A DNA stretch of 5,464 bases from contig DAOTVZ010000216.1 of the NCBI GenBank assembly GCA_034436045.1, positions 1 through 5,464 of the forward strand, given 5' to 3'. The notes beneath the pieces were generated by a model. The model saw only the letters and a list, made by a program, of their open reading frames with translations. It had not been told where the DNA came from and searched no databases. The DNA comes from H111-94 sp034436045. GTDB taxonomy: Bacteria > Chloroflexota > Ktedonobacteria > Ktedonobacterales > Ktedonobacteraceae. The position numbers and the translations under genes were made by a program. Positions 5,268-5,464 of the stretch are shown here, one piece after another (position 1 is the stretch's first letter; each line of letters starts with the position of its first letter).

Positions 5268-5464
5268 ATGGAAGATATTTCAAAATTTCAAAATGCGTTT
5301 ATTGTCGGTGAGCGCGTCTATCTGCGCCCACTGGAACCGGCGCAGGACAGTCATGATTATGCACGCTGGCTCAATGATGAAGAGATTCGACGCTATTTCT
5401 CGGTCTACCCCACCAGCGATGCACGTGGGCGTGAACGCATCGAGAACCTCTATAAAACCTTCAA
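5268..5464 (+). CDS. GNAT-family N-acetyltransferase (RimJ/RimL-like), 5' part only
   Basis: The first 65 complete codons are present; the gene continues past the right edge. The segment GERVYLRPLEP (residues 14-24) followed by YARWLNDEEIRRYFSVYP (31-48) is the typical first strand and helix of RimJ/RimL-type acetyltransferases, which move an acetyl group from acetyl-CoA to an amine. The acetyl-CoA-binding loop (R/Q-x-x-G-x-G/A) would lie further downstream and cannot be checked, so the substrate is unknown. AGGGA (5259-5263) stands 4 bases before the ATG, a slightly short spacing; AAGGA at 5250-5254 is too far. The gene has its own promoter and is divergent from the dehalogenase gene. Confidence 0.8.
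   Translation, partial: MEDISKFQNAFIVGERVYLRPLEPAQDSHDYARWLNDEEIRRYFSVYPTSDARGRERIENLYKTF

Overview
The window carries six genes or gene parts, one transposase remnant and one structured repeat. The DNA has moderate to slightly high GC, and start codons are mixed (TTG, GTG, ATG), each with a purine-rich ribosome binding site. The gene mix (Pst phosphate transport, an OmpR/PhoB regulator, a dipeptide epimerase, a COG4099-type esterase, an L-2-haloacid dehalogenase-like enzyme and an IS256/Mutator-type fragment) suits a large, transposon-rich soil bacterium. Chloroflexota of the Ktedonobacteria type is my best guess, but nothing here proves it.

Left part (1-2823, plus strand): an operon-like run of pstB, a PhoB/PhoP-type response regulator, and an enolase-superfamily dipeptide epimerase. 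The gaps are 41 and 23 bases and show no terminator. PstB powers high-affinity phosphate import, and the adjacent regulator is the likely phosphate-responsive transcription factor. The epimerase suggests a link to peptidoglycan peptide (L-Ala-D/L-Glu) recycling. No phoU and no sensor kinase follow pstB in this window.

Middle (2828-3766, minus strand): a membrane-anchored or exported serine esterase/peptidase-like alpha/beta hydrolase. It converges on the epimerase with only 4 bases between the stop codons. Upstream of it lies the 3' end of an IS256/Mutator-family transposase (about 3862-4038). This remnant butts almost exactly against the 3' end of the next minus-strand gene, a 2-haloacid dehalogenase-like HAD enzyme (4040-4705) that keeps the full L-DEX active-site set.

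Right part (4706-5267): 562 bases without a gene. It holds an operator-like pair of overlapping inverted repeats in front of the dehalogenase gene, and a 125-129 bp element with perfect 32-bp terminal inverted repeats around a roughly 44-bp tandem repeat. It also holds a near-consensus sigma-70 promoter (TTGCCA-17-TATACT with an extended -10) serving a GNAT-family acetyltransferase that starts at 5268 and runs off the window.

I found no clear new defence or biosynthetic system. The most unusual structures are the nested inverted/tandem repeat element and the operator-like palindromes in the dehalogenase promoter.
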